IMG/VR virus record: IMGVR_UViG_3300009788_000048
Coordinates: 1-45,860 of that record
Reading direction: 5' to 3' (one strand)
DNA: 45,860 nucleotides
Source of the DNA: a virus
The notes beneath the pieces were generated by a model, which was not told the origin of the DNA, ran no database searches, and was given only the letters and a program-made list of their open reading frames with translations. The translations under genes and the position numbers were made by a program. Position 1 is the stretch's first letter; each line of letters starts with the position of its first letter. This document shows, piece after piece, positions 13,689-21,283 of the stretch.

Positions 13689-14531
13689 ATGAAAAAGCGA
13701 GCTGGTCGAAAACCGTTCGGGTATTACCGCGATGAAGCTGCGATCGTTGAGATGATCAGGTGTAAGCGCAAGGTTCGCAAGGCCGCCGATGGCAAGCGGA
13801 CCTCACCGTATCGGATAGCGATCGAGCTTAACGAGCAGGGATTTAAGACCCAAACGGGTAAGAAATTCGCTACTCAGACGGTGATCGATATTCTCAAGCG
13901 TATCGAGGGCGATCAGCCGAAGGCGGTCAAGAGGTATGCCAAAAAAGGTCAGCTCGAAGCCGATGATTACCGGACAGCCGACCAGGTCAGGAGCGATCGC
14001 GGCAAGTTGGAAAAATATCCGGCCCTGTTGTGCATTTATGACATTCTGGTAGGGACCGGGATGAGGGCCGGTGAGTTATGTTCCCTTCGGGCAAAGGATA
14101 TTGATGTTAGTAAGGGTCTTATCTCTATCAGGCATGGCAAGAATACACGGAATAAGGTGATTGGTAAGCGAAGGGTGATAATTGCGATGGCGCCAGCGGT
14201 CCTGTTACTGGCGAAACTGATTGAAGGACGCGGTAAACTTGCTCCTGTCATGGTCAATCGGTTCGGGTCAGCTCTAAGTTACGATGCTCTGCTGTATCGT
14301 GTGAAAAAGATAGCCGAGATCATAGGTGTCCCGGCGTTCCACCCGCATACTTTGAGGCATACTTTTGCTGTAGTTTTGTATAATTCCCGCAAAGACCTTT
14401 TATTCGTTGCCAGGCAGTTAGGTCACAGTAACATTAGGACCACTGAAATCTATGCCAAGTGTCTTAACGATAGTATGTTAGAGCAGATGTCGGATTCCAC
14501 GGACACTCTTTTCGGTAAGATAGCGGTTTAG
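13689..14531 (+). CDS. Hybrid recombinase: serine-recombinase-like N-domain, tyrosine catalytic domain
   Basis: The C-terminal 170 residues of this 280-aa protein are a XerC/D-like tyrosine recombinase: TGMRAGELCSL (Arg), HPHTLRHTFA (His-x-x-Arg), LGHSNIRTTEIYAK (His and Tyr). The N-terminal 85 residues do not look like the usual core-binding domain; they resemble the DNA-binding Recombinase domain of large serine recombinases: KPFGYYRDEAAIVEMI, then SPYRIAIELNEQGFKTQTGK and FATQTVIDILKR. The gene follows the 134-bp element and precedes a gap without a large gene. It could resolve multimers, move an accessory segment, or be a second integrase. It lacks a clear Shine-Dalgarno sequence. Confidence 0.75.
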   Translation: MKKRAGRKPFGYYRDEAAIVEMIRCKRKVRKAADGKRTSPYRIAIELNEQGFKTQTGKKFATQTVIDILKRIEGDQPKAVKRYAKKGQLEADDYRTADQVRSDRGKLEKYPALLCIYDILVGTGMRAGELCSLRAKDIDVSKGLISIRHGKNTRNKVIGKRRVIIAMAPAVLLLAKLIEGRGKLAPVMVNRFGSALSYDALLYRVKKIAEIIGVPAFHPHTLRHTFAVVLYNSRKDLLFVARQLGHSNIRTTEIYAKCLNDSMLEQMSDSTDTLFGKIAV

Positions 14532-14899
14532 TTATGTCTGTACTATGTAAGTAAACAGGGAAAGTAGAGTTTAAATAGTTTGGTAGAAAGAATTAAGAGG
14601 CTCTAAAAATTGTTTATTATTTGACCATAAGAATCGGGAAAGATGGTCGGAAGCGACAAATAATTATTTTAATCGTTAGGTGTGGATACGCAGGGTTGAG
14701 TATATAACTGGTTGTGGTAAAAAGATTTAGATAGTGGTGTCGAGTTTATGGGTATTAAAGAGAATTTAAAAAAGCTGGAGTTTTGGCCTGAAAATAGGGG
14801 CATAATTGTTGATTTATTTTAATGAGTATAAATGAGGCTCTGATTAGTCTCTGGTTTTTAGTTTTTGGTTTTTAGTTAAATGTAGAAAGTGAGTGAATT
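14532..14899. other. AT-rich gap after the hybrid recombinase
   Basis: I see no convincing gene. There is a 24-codon frame at 14748-14822 with no good ribosome site, an isolated TTGACC near 14620 without a matching -10, and heptad repeat 5 at the end. The region could hold a target site for the adjacent recombinase. Confidence 0.4.
14853..14877 (+). repeat. T-rich heptad repeat 5
   Basis: GGTTTTTAGTTTTTGG followed by TTTTTAGTT, upstream of the small membrane peptide gene. Confidence 0.75.
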
Positions 14900-15031
14900 A
14901 TGATCAATAGACGTCTGAAATTGTGTTGGGGGAATTTTAACTGGGGGTTTTTGTTTGCTATGCTGGTTGGCTTTGCGACAGTTATTGCGGTGATCGTTGC
15001 AGTCGGGTCTTTGATCAAGGGGATGTTATGA
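14900..15031 (+). CDS. Small membrane peptide, 43 aa
   Basis: An ATG at 14900 opens a frame whose stop overlaps the Dam start (ATGA). The product has a basic/aromatic N-terminus (MINRRLKLCWGNFNWG) and one transmembrane segment (FLFAMLVGFATVIAVIVAVG). The 4-base overlap with dam and the clear membrane segment support it as real. Function unknown. Confidence 0.6.
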   Translation: MINRRLKLCWGNFNWGFLFAMLVGFATVIAVIVAVGSLIKGML

Positions 15032-15912
15032 ATGATATGAAGATCACAGCGATCGCTCCGTGGTACGGGTCAAAGCGGACTCTGGCTCCTCAGATCGTTG
15101 AGCTCATTGGTGATCACAAGAGTTACTGGGAACCTTTCTGTGGTTCGATGGCGGTGTTGTTCGCTAAACCTATATGCTCGATGGAGACGGTTAATGATCT
15201 TCATGGAGAGCTGATCAATCTCGCTAAGGTTGTTCAGGATGTAAAGTTGGGAGAGCAGCTTTACGATAAGCTTTGTCGTACATTATGTGCAGAGCAGTTC
15301 TTTCGCGAATCGAAGGAACGCTGGATCTCCGGCAGTTGTGCTGATGGTGTTCTGGATATAGATAGGGCTTACGATTATTTCGTCGCGAGTTGGATGGGTC
15401 TGAATGGGGTGTCGGGTACCGAGCGGTGTAACTACCAGTTCGCGGTCAGGTGGGTCGATAACGGCGGTCACGGCGCTGCCAGGTGGCGGGCAGTGGTGGG
15501 GTCGATGCCTGCATGGCATAGGAGGTTAAGGAGGGTTTTGATCATATCAAGGGATGCATTCGAAGTGGTTGATAATATTGCTGATGGCGCAGAGGTTGTT
15601 ATATACGTTGATCCACCTTATATAAAAAAAGGCAGTAGGTATATTCATGACTTTAAGGAGGCTGATCATCGCCGGTTGGCTCAGTCGCTTGCGCGGTTCA
15701 AGAAGGCGCGGGTCATTGTCAGTTATTACGATCATCCGGACCTGGCAAAACTCTACGCCGGGTGGGAAAAGATCGTTCCGAAAAAGGGCAGGCAGTCGCT
15801 GAGGAACGCCACGCGAGGTCCTAAGAAAAAACCCGCAGCTGATAGGGTCGAGGTGCTTTTCACTAATTTTAAACCAGAAAAGAAACAGTTGATTATAGAG
15901 AGGTTTTTTTAA
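15028..15912 (+). CDS. dam: DNA N6-adenine methyltransferase (Dam/D12 class)
   Basis: This 294-aa enzyme transfers methyl from SAM to adenine N6 in DNA. WYGSKRTLAPQIVELI and PFCGSMAVLFAKP form the SAM-binding motif I region, and VVIYVDPPYIKKGSRYIHDF holds the catalytic DPPY; the intervening 100 residues are the target recognition part. Size and motif order fit the D12 class. The target sequence cannot be read from the protein. It may protect phage DNA from host restriction, and it is intact, unlike the C5 methyltransferase. Confidence 0.88.
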   Translation: MNDMKITAIAPWYGSKRTLAPQIVELIGDHKSYWEPFCGSMAVLFAKPICSMETVNDLHGELINLAKVVQDVKLGEQLYDKLCRTLCAEQFFRESKERWISGSCADGVLDIDRAYDYFVASWMGLNGVSGTERCNYQFAVRWVDNGGHGAARWRAVVGSMPAWHRRLRRVLIISRDAFEVVDNIADGAEVVIYVDPPYIKKGSRYIHDFKEADHRRLAQSLARFKKARVIVSYYDHPDLAKLYAGWEKIVPKKGRQSLRNATRGPKKKPAADRVEVLFTNFKPEKKQLIIERFF

Positions 15913-15923
15913 GGGGATGTATC

Positions 15924-16433
15924 ATGGCTGATTGTATTATTAAGGCTTATAACGGTAGGCGGGCGGAGATGTTCGGGGATAAGATGACGCCGATCCAGCG
16001 GGCGATATTTATGCGGTCGTTTTGGCTGCATACTGAATGGCAGTTCTCGAAACGGTATGAGAAGGTTTCGTTCTCGGCGGCGATAGGGGAGGGTGCAAGG
16101 TTCAAGGGTATCCAGTATTCGCACGGCTATCGGTGGGACGATGTCATTATTCCGTTAGACGATGAGGCTGAGGACCGTGCGATGGCTGAGGCTAAGCGGC
16201 TTGACGGTAGAGAGTATGACTTCTGGGGTCTGGGTTCGTTCGGCACGAAACTTGAAATTATTAAACCGGACCCCGAAAAGGTGTGGTGTTCAGAGACGAC
16301 GACTATGCTTGCGGTCGCTGCCAAACTTGCTTTCAGGAAAACACTGCTCGATAGAAATCTGCCGATAGAGTTGAGTCCGGAACAGATCGTTCTTATTGCT
16401 CAATGGCATTGGCACGGAAGGAGATCAGGGTAA
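15924..16433 (+). CDS. Permuted papain-like (NlpC/P60 or YiiX-type) enzyme, lysin candidate
   Basis: This 169-aa protein has the order seen in permuted papain-like folds: FKGIQYSHGYRWDDVIIPLD (His), GREYDFWGLGSFG, then PEKVWCSETTTMLAVAA (Cys in WCSE). Such enzymes cleave peptide bonds in peptidoglycan stem peptides or amide bonds in lipids. No other endolysin is visible in the genome, so this may release progeny. It lacks a signal peptide and would depend on a holin such as the 1526 gene. An AAGGGGATG ribosome site precedes the ATG. Confidence 0.6.
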   Translation: MADCIIKAYNGRRAEMFGDKMTPIQRAIFMRSFWLHTEWQFSKRYEKVSFSAAIGEGARFKGIQYSHGYRWDDVIIPLDDEAEDRAMAEAKRLDGREYDFWGLGSFGTKLEIIKPDPEKVWCSETTTMLAVAAKLAFRKTLLDRNLPIELSPEQIVLIAQWHWHGRRSG

Positions 16434-16434
16434 A

Positions 16435-16827
16435 ATGAAAGCATTAAATGTAAAGCAGCCGTGGGCGTGGTTGATCGCATCGGGTAGGAAAAAGATCGAG
16501 ACGCGAACTCGACGCACGAAATATCGAGGGCCTATACTGATCGTAGCCAGTAAGGGTCGGATGACAAAGATAGTCTGTGAAGAGTTTACCAAAAGATTCG
16601 GGACTATGGTTACATTACACTTAAAGTATGGGATGGCTTTATGCAAAGCTAATCTTGTCGATTGCAGGCCAATGACAGCAGACGATGAGAAGCTTGCGTG
16701 CTGTGGGATATATGATGGGGCCTATAGCTGGGTGTTGGAAGATGTCGAGCGGATAGAGCCGTTTGAGGTTAAGGGTCAGTTGGGCATTTATGAAGTGGAT
16801 ATTAAAAAAGAACTTTTAGAATGTTGA
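16435..16827 (+). CDS. ASCH domain protein
   Basis: From the ATG at 16435 (immediately after the previous stop) the 130-aa product matches the ASCH fold: MKALNVKQPWAWLIASGRKK, IETRTRRTKYRGPILIVASK, and a C-terminal WVLEDVERIEPFEVKGQLGI. ASCH proteins bind RNA or modified nucleobases, and some are amidohydrolases. Common in phage accessory regions. AAGGAGATCAGGG upstream serves as ribosome site. Confidence 0.8.
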   Translation: MKALNVKQPWAWLIASGRKKIETRTRRTKYRGPILIVASKGRMTKIVCEEFTKRFGTMVTLHLKYGMALCKANLVDCRPMTADDEKLACCGIYDGAYSWVLEDVERIEPFEVKGQLGIYEVDIKKELLEC

Positions 16828-16850
16828 GTTTTTAGTCTTTGGTGTTGAGT
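16823..16850 (+). repeat. T-rich heptad repeat 6 (diverged)
   Basis: GTTGAGTTTTTAGTCTTTGG followed by TGTTGAG between the ASCH and XRE genes. Confidence 0.6.
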
Positions 16851-16874
16851 GAGCAGGATGGAAACTGATTGTAA

Positions 16875-17108
16875 ATGACAAAAGCGACGATAACCAATTC
16901 GATCAATAAGGATATGACCGGGACGGAGTTGCGGCGGTTGCGTGTACTTGCTAAGCTCAGTACCGAGGCATTAGCCAATCTTATGGCCGGGTGGGGATGG
17001 TATCGTTGGAAGGTACGGGATCTCGAGAAAAAAAAGAAAGAAAAGTTCAGTCTGCATCCGGATGAGATGGTTTCGCTGTTGGCAGCTTTGGAAGCGTCAA
17101 GTTTATAG
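16875..17108 (+). CDS. XRE-like helix-turn-helix protein
   Basis: This 77-aa protein has a Cro/CI-type HTH: MTGTELRRLRVLAKLSTEAL, ANLMAGWGWYRWKVRDLEK, with a lysine patch and a last helix EMVSLLAALEA. The recognition helix is aromatic-rich, which is unusual. It could be Cro-like or an early-late switch factor. An AGGATGGA ribosome site lies upstream. Confidence 0.65.
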   Translation: MTKATITNSINKDMTGTELRRLRVLAKLSTEALANLMAGWGWYRWKVRDLEKKKKEKFSLHPDEMVSLLAALEASSL

Positions 17109-17312
17109 TTTATAGGTGATAGATGATAGATATAATAGCAGTAAGCCGAAATGGAAGGAGGTGGTATCCGGTGGGTCTGGATCCTGGTCGGGTTGTTTGA
17201 CAAGTGAATATAGTATTTAGTTAAACAGAGGATAGCTGGCCGGCGGGTCGACCGGCTTTGCCGGTCAGTTTTTGGTTTATAGTTTTTGGTTTTTAGATGA
17301 AGTGGAATAGCT
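17109..17312. other. Gap with degenerate T/A repeats and a strong but unused Shine-Dalgarno
   Basis: Holds a degenerate heptad-like stretch (17101-17140), an AAGGAGGTGG at 17154-17163 that leads into only a 9-codon frame, and the terminator plus heptad repeat 7 described separately. Confidence 0.45.
17250..17296 (+). terminator. Intrinsic terminator fused to heptad repeat 7
   Basis: A 6-bp stem GACCGG/CCGGTC with loop CTTTG is followed directly by AGTTTTTGGTTTATAG and a second heptad unit. The same stem-plus-heptad arrangement occurs at 8605. Confidence 0.65.
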
Positions 17313-17666
17313 ATGCTGGATCGAAGATCATTTATGAAGATGCTGGGGGTTGGGGCTGTGGTTGGGCCTGGTGTGCTGGCTGGTGGTTCTGGTATAGCCG
17401 TTGATGGTCCGGGTGTGTATCGTAAGGATACGCGGACGATCGGGAACAATGACAACATGGACAGTACCATTATGGCAATCAGGATAGCGATGGCTGAAAA
17501 GATGTCCCTGCCTGGTCCTGTAATGGCTCAACCTAATATGACAGCTAACCAGTTAGAGATTCGGGTTCGTAGGATGTGTTTTGAGGCTGGGATGCCTGCG
17601 GATTGTGTCTTGGGCGGTTATCCGGTCCACTGGAACCCGTCGAAGGTAAATTTGAAGGAGATTTGA
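17313..17666 (+). CDS. Small protein with a twin-arginine (Tat) signal
   Basis: This 117-aa protein begins MLDRRSFMKMLGVGAVVGPG, a classic Tat motif (RRSFMK) followed by a weakly hydrophobic Gly/Ala/Val region, so it should be exported folded. The mature part has no recognised domain; it includes MAIRIAMAEKM and NQLEIRVRRMCFEAGMPADC with two cysteines. It leads a three-gene unit with 1-base gaps to a membrane protein and a zinc-ribbon-like protein. It follows a terminator, so it may have its own promoter and be expressed in the lysogen. Confidence 0.65.
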   Translation: MLDRRSFMKMLGVGAVVGPGVLAGGSGIAVDGPGVYRKDTRTIGNNDNMDSTIMAIRIAMAEKMSLPGPVMAQPNMTANQLEIRVRRMCFEAGMPADCVLGGYPVHWNPSKVNLKEI

Positions 17667-17667
17667 T

Positions 17668-17913
17668 ATGAAGCGAGTACTAAAGCAGATGGCTGGAATT
17701 ATTTGTATGGGTTTAGCAATGTGGGTTGCTATGTGCGTTCTGGCTATTTTGTTTGATTGGGTTGGCGCGGCGATTTCCAGTCACGAAAGGGTTATTGTAG
17801 ATATGGATGATATTATTGCTCTGTGTGCGGGTTGGGGTATATTTGTTGGGTTGGGAACCGCGCTAGCATTAAGCGACGAAGGCATGTATCCAAAAGAAGA
17901 AAAGGAGATTTGA
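17668..17913 (+). CDS. Small two-helix membrane protein
   Basis: This 81-aa protein has two transmembrane segments (QMAGIICMGLAMWVAMCVLA and ALCAGWGIFVGLGTALAL) separated by an acidic loop. AAGGAGATTTGAT before the ATG is repeated almost exactly before the next gene. It probably works with the Tat-signal protein. No family recognised. Confidence 0.6.
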   Translation: MKRVLKQMAGIICMGLAMWVAMCVLAILFDWVGAAISSHERVIVDMDDIIALCAGWGIFVGLGTALALSDEGMYPKEEKEI

Positions 17914-17914
17914 T

Positions 17915-18232
17915 ATGTTTTGTGGTTATTGTGGCAATGAGGTAGATGAGGTTGGTGATCTGGGTGGACATCGCCGGTCCTACAGGATGAGTAATCGGTT
18001 TCTGTTTGAAATACATATTGTTCCTAAGAATAGCGGTCTCTGCAGAGGGTGTGCGTCGGGACTTTTTACGAGCATCAATAAATCAAAAGCTCTCTGGTAT
18101 GAAACGGTGTTTGCGTTGAGTGGCAATAACGAAAGTAAGAGCAGCGAGGGGCTTTGTTTGCTGGCAAGGCTTTGGTTGGCATTGACCCGGAGGCGTAGTA
18201 GTCTACGTCGAGGACTCAATGGCAAGCAGTAA
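17915..18232 (+). CDS. Zinc-ribbon-like protein with a C-terminus from the duplicated element
   Basis: The first about 70 residues carry CGYCGNE and CRGCASG, a likely four-Cys zinc site. The last about 30 residues (LCLLARLWLALTRRRSSLRR and on) are encoded by the 134-bp element in a different frame from the YopX gene, so they are probably not native. The native stop seems to have been displaced by the element. Function unknown. Confidence 0.55.
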   Translation: MFCGYCGNEVDEVGDLGGHRRSYRMSNRFLFEIHIVPKNSGLCRGCASGLFTSINKSKALWYETVFALSGNNESKSSEGLCLLARLWLALTRRRSSLRRGLNGKQ

Positions 18233-18271
18233 CGCAGTCCAGCGGGCAAAGAAACCGCTGCGTGGGGAAAC
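18137..18271. repeat. 134-bp duplicated element, copy 2
   Basis: Imperfect copy of 13548-13681 with roughly fifteen to twenty differences. The CAGCGG/CCGCTG and CGTAG/CTACG stems are unchanged, with differences in their loops, and the third stem is CATTGA (18180-18185) with TCAATG (18216-18221). Confidence 0.75.
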
Positions 18272-18287
18272 AGGGGGCATATAAAAT

Positions 18288-18305
18288 TGGCTGAAAAATC
18301 AGCCA
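18288..18305. other. Hairpin upstream of the packaging operon
   Basis: TGGCTGA/TCAGCCA, a perfect 7-bp stem with an AAAA loop and no U tract. It lies between copy 2 of the duplicated element and the first packaging gene; it may be a processing or regulatory site. A TATAAAAT sequence at 18281 could be a -10. Confidence 0.4.
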
Positions 18306-18359
18306 GCGGGGTCATCTCTTTTGGTGTAAGCTTTAGTGTATGAATTATCGAGGTACACA

Positions 18360-18596
18360 ATGCAAGCTTACAGGGAACAGTATGAGCGGGTCATTGAACA
18401 TATCAGGGGGATCAATCATGTACTAAACGAGATAGCTCCAGGTGCGTCTCCTGTTGTTCGTGCGGGTCTGTGGGCCGTCAGGTACGGTCTTATGGAAGTT
18501 GAGGCGGCACTTCATGTATTATTGAAAGCATTTGAGACTATGGAAAATGAAGAAAAAACCGAAGGCAAAGGCAAAAACGAAGAAAAAGACAGCTAA
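18360..18596 (+). CDS. Small helical protein upstream of terminase
   Basis: From the ATG at 18360 (behind GAGGT) the 78-aa product is helical (YREQYERVIEHIRGINHVLN, LMEVEAALHVLLKAFETM) with a charged tail (NEEKTEGKGKNEEKDS). The tail overlaps the lysine-rich start of the small terminase by 50 bases in another frame. A GTG at 18336 is an alternative start. No family recognised. Confidence 0.5.
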   Translation: MQAYREQYERVIEHIRGINHVLNEIAPGASPVVRAGLWAVRYGLMEVEAALHVLLKAFETMENEEKTEGKGKNEEKDS

Positions 18597-19212
18597 AAAG
18601 AAAGCTGTATCCAAAATAAAGCCTAAGAAAAAGGCTGCTAAAAGACAAGCAGCTAAGAAAAAGAAAGTCGCAGCTAAGAAACGTGTTCCTTCAAAAGTTA
18701 ATAGTGGTAGTAAAGAAAAAAAACCTGTTGGTCCTCCGGATAAGTATGAGAAGTCGTTTGACGATCGGTCTGAGCGGTATATTGCAAGGTTCGGTATGAA
18801 GATGGATGAGATGGCTGAGGAGTTCAAGGTCAGCGTTCAAACGCTGTATAACTGGCAAAAGAAGTATGAATCGTTTCGTTTGGCGATCAGAAAGGGTCGA
18901 ACACTGTCATCCGATGAGATCGAGCATGGTCTGCGTAAGGTTGCTGTTCCGCATGATGAGGTAACCGATGAGTATGAATCGACGACTCTAACAAACGATG
19001 AAACCGGCGAGATCATGGCGAGCAGAACCGAGGGCAAGCATAAGATCAAACGCGGGGTTGTTAATGTCAACGCCGCTATCAGGATCTTACAGGCGTCCGA
19101 TGAGCGGTATAGGCCGAACATTAAGCTCGAAGGCGGTCTTAAGGTTGATGTGGTTCAGAAACTTTTAGGAGAGATCGATGGCAGTGAAAAAGGTCTACCC
19201 TCCGGAAGTTAA
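18547..19212 (+). CDS. terS: Terminase small subunit with a histone H1-like tail
   Basis: From the ATG at 18547 the product has 221 aa. Residues 1-60 are almost only Lys, Ala and a few others (KAKAKTKKKTAKKKA, KKAAKRQAAKKKKVAAKK), like histone H1 tails. A helix-turn-helix follows (MDEMAEEFKVSVQTLYNWQK), then a small beta region and a C-terminal LQASDERYRPNIKLEG typical of TerS proteins. TerS recognises the packaging site and loads TerL. The basic arm may bind DNA nonspecifically. The gene overlaps the TerL start by 35 bases. Confidence 0.75.
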   Translation: MKKKPKAKAKTKKKTAKKKAVSKIKPKKKAAKRQAAKKKKVAAKKRVPSKVNSGSKEKKPVGPPDKYEKSFDDRSERYIARFGMKMDEMAEEFKVSVQTLYNWQKKYESFRLAIRKGRTLSSDEIEHGLRKVAVPHDEVTDEYESTTLTNDETGEIMASRTEGKHKIKRGVVNVNAAIRILQASDERYRPNIKLEGGLKVDVVQKLLGEIDGSEKGLPSGS

Positions 19213-20794
19213 GGCGGTTATCGCTGATGACGATCTCACACAGGAGCAATTGATAAAAGGGCTCCGGTCGGAGTTCTGGCGGCTCAATAACCTCTACTTG
19301 GTCATGCCCGAAGAGGGTCCTCCGGTTAAGTTCCATCTCACGGTTGTTCAGTACATCCTGTATATGGCGATGCACTGGAGTAATGTTGTGCTTAAGAGTC
19401 GTCAGCATGGGATCACGACGTTTGTTGCGATCCTGTTCCTCGATCGATGCCTGTTCAATTCTAATATGCGGGCCGGTATTGTCGCTCACAAAAAGGATGA
19501 TGCTAAGCGTATCTTTCGGGATAAGGTTAAGTACGCCTATTCGAGATTGCCGGAAGTATTACGAGATCGGATCCCGACGGATAAGAACGACGGCGGCGAG
19601 ATCCTGTTTGCCAATAACTCATCGATCTACGTTTCGACCAGTATGCGGTCAGGAACGCTCCAATTGCTGCATGTGTCCGAATACGGCTATATGTGTGCTC
19701 ACTACAAGCAAAGGGCCGCTGAGGTCAAGAGCGGGGCAATGGAAACTATCCACGAAGGCGGGATAACCTTTGTCGAATCGACTACCGAAGAGGTTGGGGA
19801 CGATTGGCAGGATATGTGCGAAGAGGCCGAGAAGCTTGCAAAAGACGGGACGAAACTAACATATCTTGATAGCAAGTTCTTTTTCTTTGCGTGGTTCGAT
19901 AAGCCTGAAAATCAGGTTTTCGACGCTCCGTGGATTCAAATCCCTAAGGATATGCTGTTGTACTTTGCAAAACTGGAAATGAAACTAGGCAGAAAGATCA
20001 CTCGTCCGTACCGGATCTGGTATTTCCTGAAAAAGAAAAAGCTTCGCATGAAAATGTACAAGGAGCACCCTTCGACTCCGGGAGAGGCGTTCATGGCGGC
20101 TCTGGATGGGGCTTATTACGGTACGCTGATGGTTAAGGCGGTTGAAGAGGACCGGATAGGGTTCTTTCCGCACGATCCTACCCACGCCGTTATAACAGCC
20201 GGCGATTACGGGGATATGAACACGGGTATATGGTTTATTCAGATCATCGGCGGAGAGATCCGGATAATCGATTATTACGAGGATAACGAAGGGGCCGGGG
20301 TCGACGGGTATGCTAAGATGTTCCATAGCAAGCCTTATGTTTATAGCGAGCATCTGGGCGGTCCGGATATGGCGGACGATGGCAGTAACTCGAAGTCAAT
20401 GCAAGCGACTAAGACGGTACTCGATCAGTTCAGTGAGTTAGGGATCGATATTACTCCGGTTGAGAGGCACACGATCGAGAACCGGCACGAAGCGGTAAGG
20501 AGTGTCCTGCCAGTTTGTACGTTCCATAAACCAAAGACCGGTCATGGTGTAAAACGGTTATGTAATTATCATAAAGAAAAGAACGATCTAAAGAGTACCG
20601 AGGAAACGATCGTTTTTAGGAACTCACCGGCTCACGATATAAATTCACATGGTGCCGATGGGTTTGGTCATTTCTCGATTCAGTACAGGCATTATAAAGT
20701 AGCTAACAGAAGGACGGGTAATATCAAGCAGCGGAAAAAGGTTAAGGCCCGTAAGAGTGATCGAGGTGTTGTTAATATGCTGGAGATCGATTAG
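19178..20794 (+). CDS. terL: Terminase large subunit
   Basis: This 538-aa packaging motor has the N-terminal ATPase with a Walker A variant SRQHGITT (residues 74-81), an adenine-binding Gln region upstream (LTVVQYILYM) and GITFVESTTEE as Walker B/coupling region. The C-terminal RNase H-like nuclease starts AVITAGDYGDMNTGIWFIQI and holds acidic DYYEDNEG. Length and order are normal. TTAGGAGAG precedes the ATG, so the overlap with TerS suggests coupling. The packaging type (headful or cos) cannot be decided here. Confidence 0.88.
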   Translation: MAVKKVYPPEVKAVIADDDLTQEQLIKGLRSEFWRLNNLYLVMPEEGPPVKFHLTVVQYILYMAMHWSNVVLKSRQHGITTFVAILFLDRCLFNSNMRAGIVAHKKDDAKRIFRDKVKYAYSRLPEVLRDRIPTDKNDGGEILFANNSSIYVSTSMRSGTLQLLHVSEYGYMCAHYKQRAAEVKSGAMETIHEGGITFVESTTEEVGDDWQDMCEEAEKLAKDGTKLTYLDSKFFFFAWFDKPENQVFDAPWIQIPKDMLLYFAKLEMKLGRKITRPYRIWYFLKKKKLRMKMYKEHPSTPGEAFMAALDGAYYGTLMVKAVEEDRIGFFPHDPTHAVITAGDYGDMNTGIWFIQIIGGEIRIIDYYEDNEGAGVDGYAKMFHSKPYVYSEHLGGPDMADDGSNSKSMQATKTVLDQFSELGIDITPVERHTIENRHEAVRSVLPVCTFHKPKTGHGVKRLCNYHKEKNDLKSTEETIVFRNSPAHDINSHGADGFGHFSIQYRHYKVANRRTGNIKQRKKVKARKSDRGVVNMLEID

Positions 20795-20832
20795 TTTTTA
20801 GATAGTAGTTGATTCGTTGTGGAGAGTTAAAG

Positions 20833-21045
20833 ATGGCCGTAGTATATGTAGTTGTGTGTCCGACTTGTTACACTCCGAATGTAACCGATGAGCCTGGCAC
20901 CGAACAGGAAAAGGAACAGGATGGGGCGTCTATCCAGTGTACCCAATGCGGTAATACAGTAAGCGCTCACGGCGGTCAGGTCCGGATCTTTAAAAAGGCG
21001 GCTAAGCGGGTTGAGGCTGATCTGTTTGGTTTTAATGATATGTAA
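20833..21045 (+). CDS. Zinc-ribbon protein
   Basis: From the ATG at 20833 (behind GGAGAG) the 70-aa product has VVVCPTCYTPN and IQCTQCGNTVSAHGGQVRIF, a four-Cys zinc ribbon with a beta-hairpin. Found between terminase and connector genes in several podoviruses; role unknown. A heptad-like TAGTTTTTAGATAG lies just upstream. Confidence 0.55.
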   Translation: MAVVYVVVCPTCYTPNVTDEPGTEQEKEQDGASIQCTQCGNTVSAHGGQVRIFKKAAKRVEADLFGFNDM

Positions 21046-21067
21046 AGGGATTTTAGGGGTTAATGGT

Positions 21068-21283
21068 ATGGAACAGATAAAGAATAAGATCATTGGCGTT
21101 CGTAAGGCGGGTATTGCTCTCGCCGCTATTGGTGCGCTTAGTGTTAACTCCGATACAATGAAAATTGAGAACGCCGTGATCATTGGGATCGTGGCGATCG
21201 TTGCTATTATTGCTCATGCAGTTACGGGGATATTCAGTAATGTCTTTTCGAAAGCCAAAGAGTCCGAACATACCGGAAGTTAA
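21068..21283 (+). CDS. Small membrane protein, unknown
   Basis: From the ATG at 21068 the 71-aa product has two hydrophobic stretches (RKAGIALAAIGALSV and AVIIGIVAIVAIIAHAVTGI) and a basic/polar end. It could be a second holin or a membrane factor. It overlaps the next gene by 44 bases. Confidence 0.5.
   Translation: MEQIKNKIIGVRKAGIALAAIGALSVNSDTMKIENAVIIGIVAIVAIIAHAVTGIFSNVFSKAKESEHTGS

Noticed and set aside
13548-18271. Diversity-generating retroelement template/variable repeat pair
   Set aside because: No reverse transcriptase gene exists, and the differences between copies are not concentrated at adenines.
18532-18546. TTG start for the small terminase
   Set aside because: The ATG at 18547 opens the lysine-rich arm directly; the TTG adds five residues with no ribosome site.
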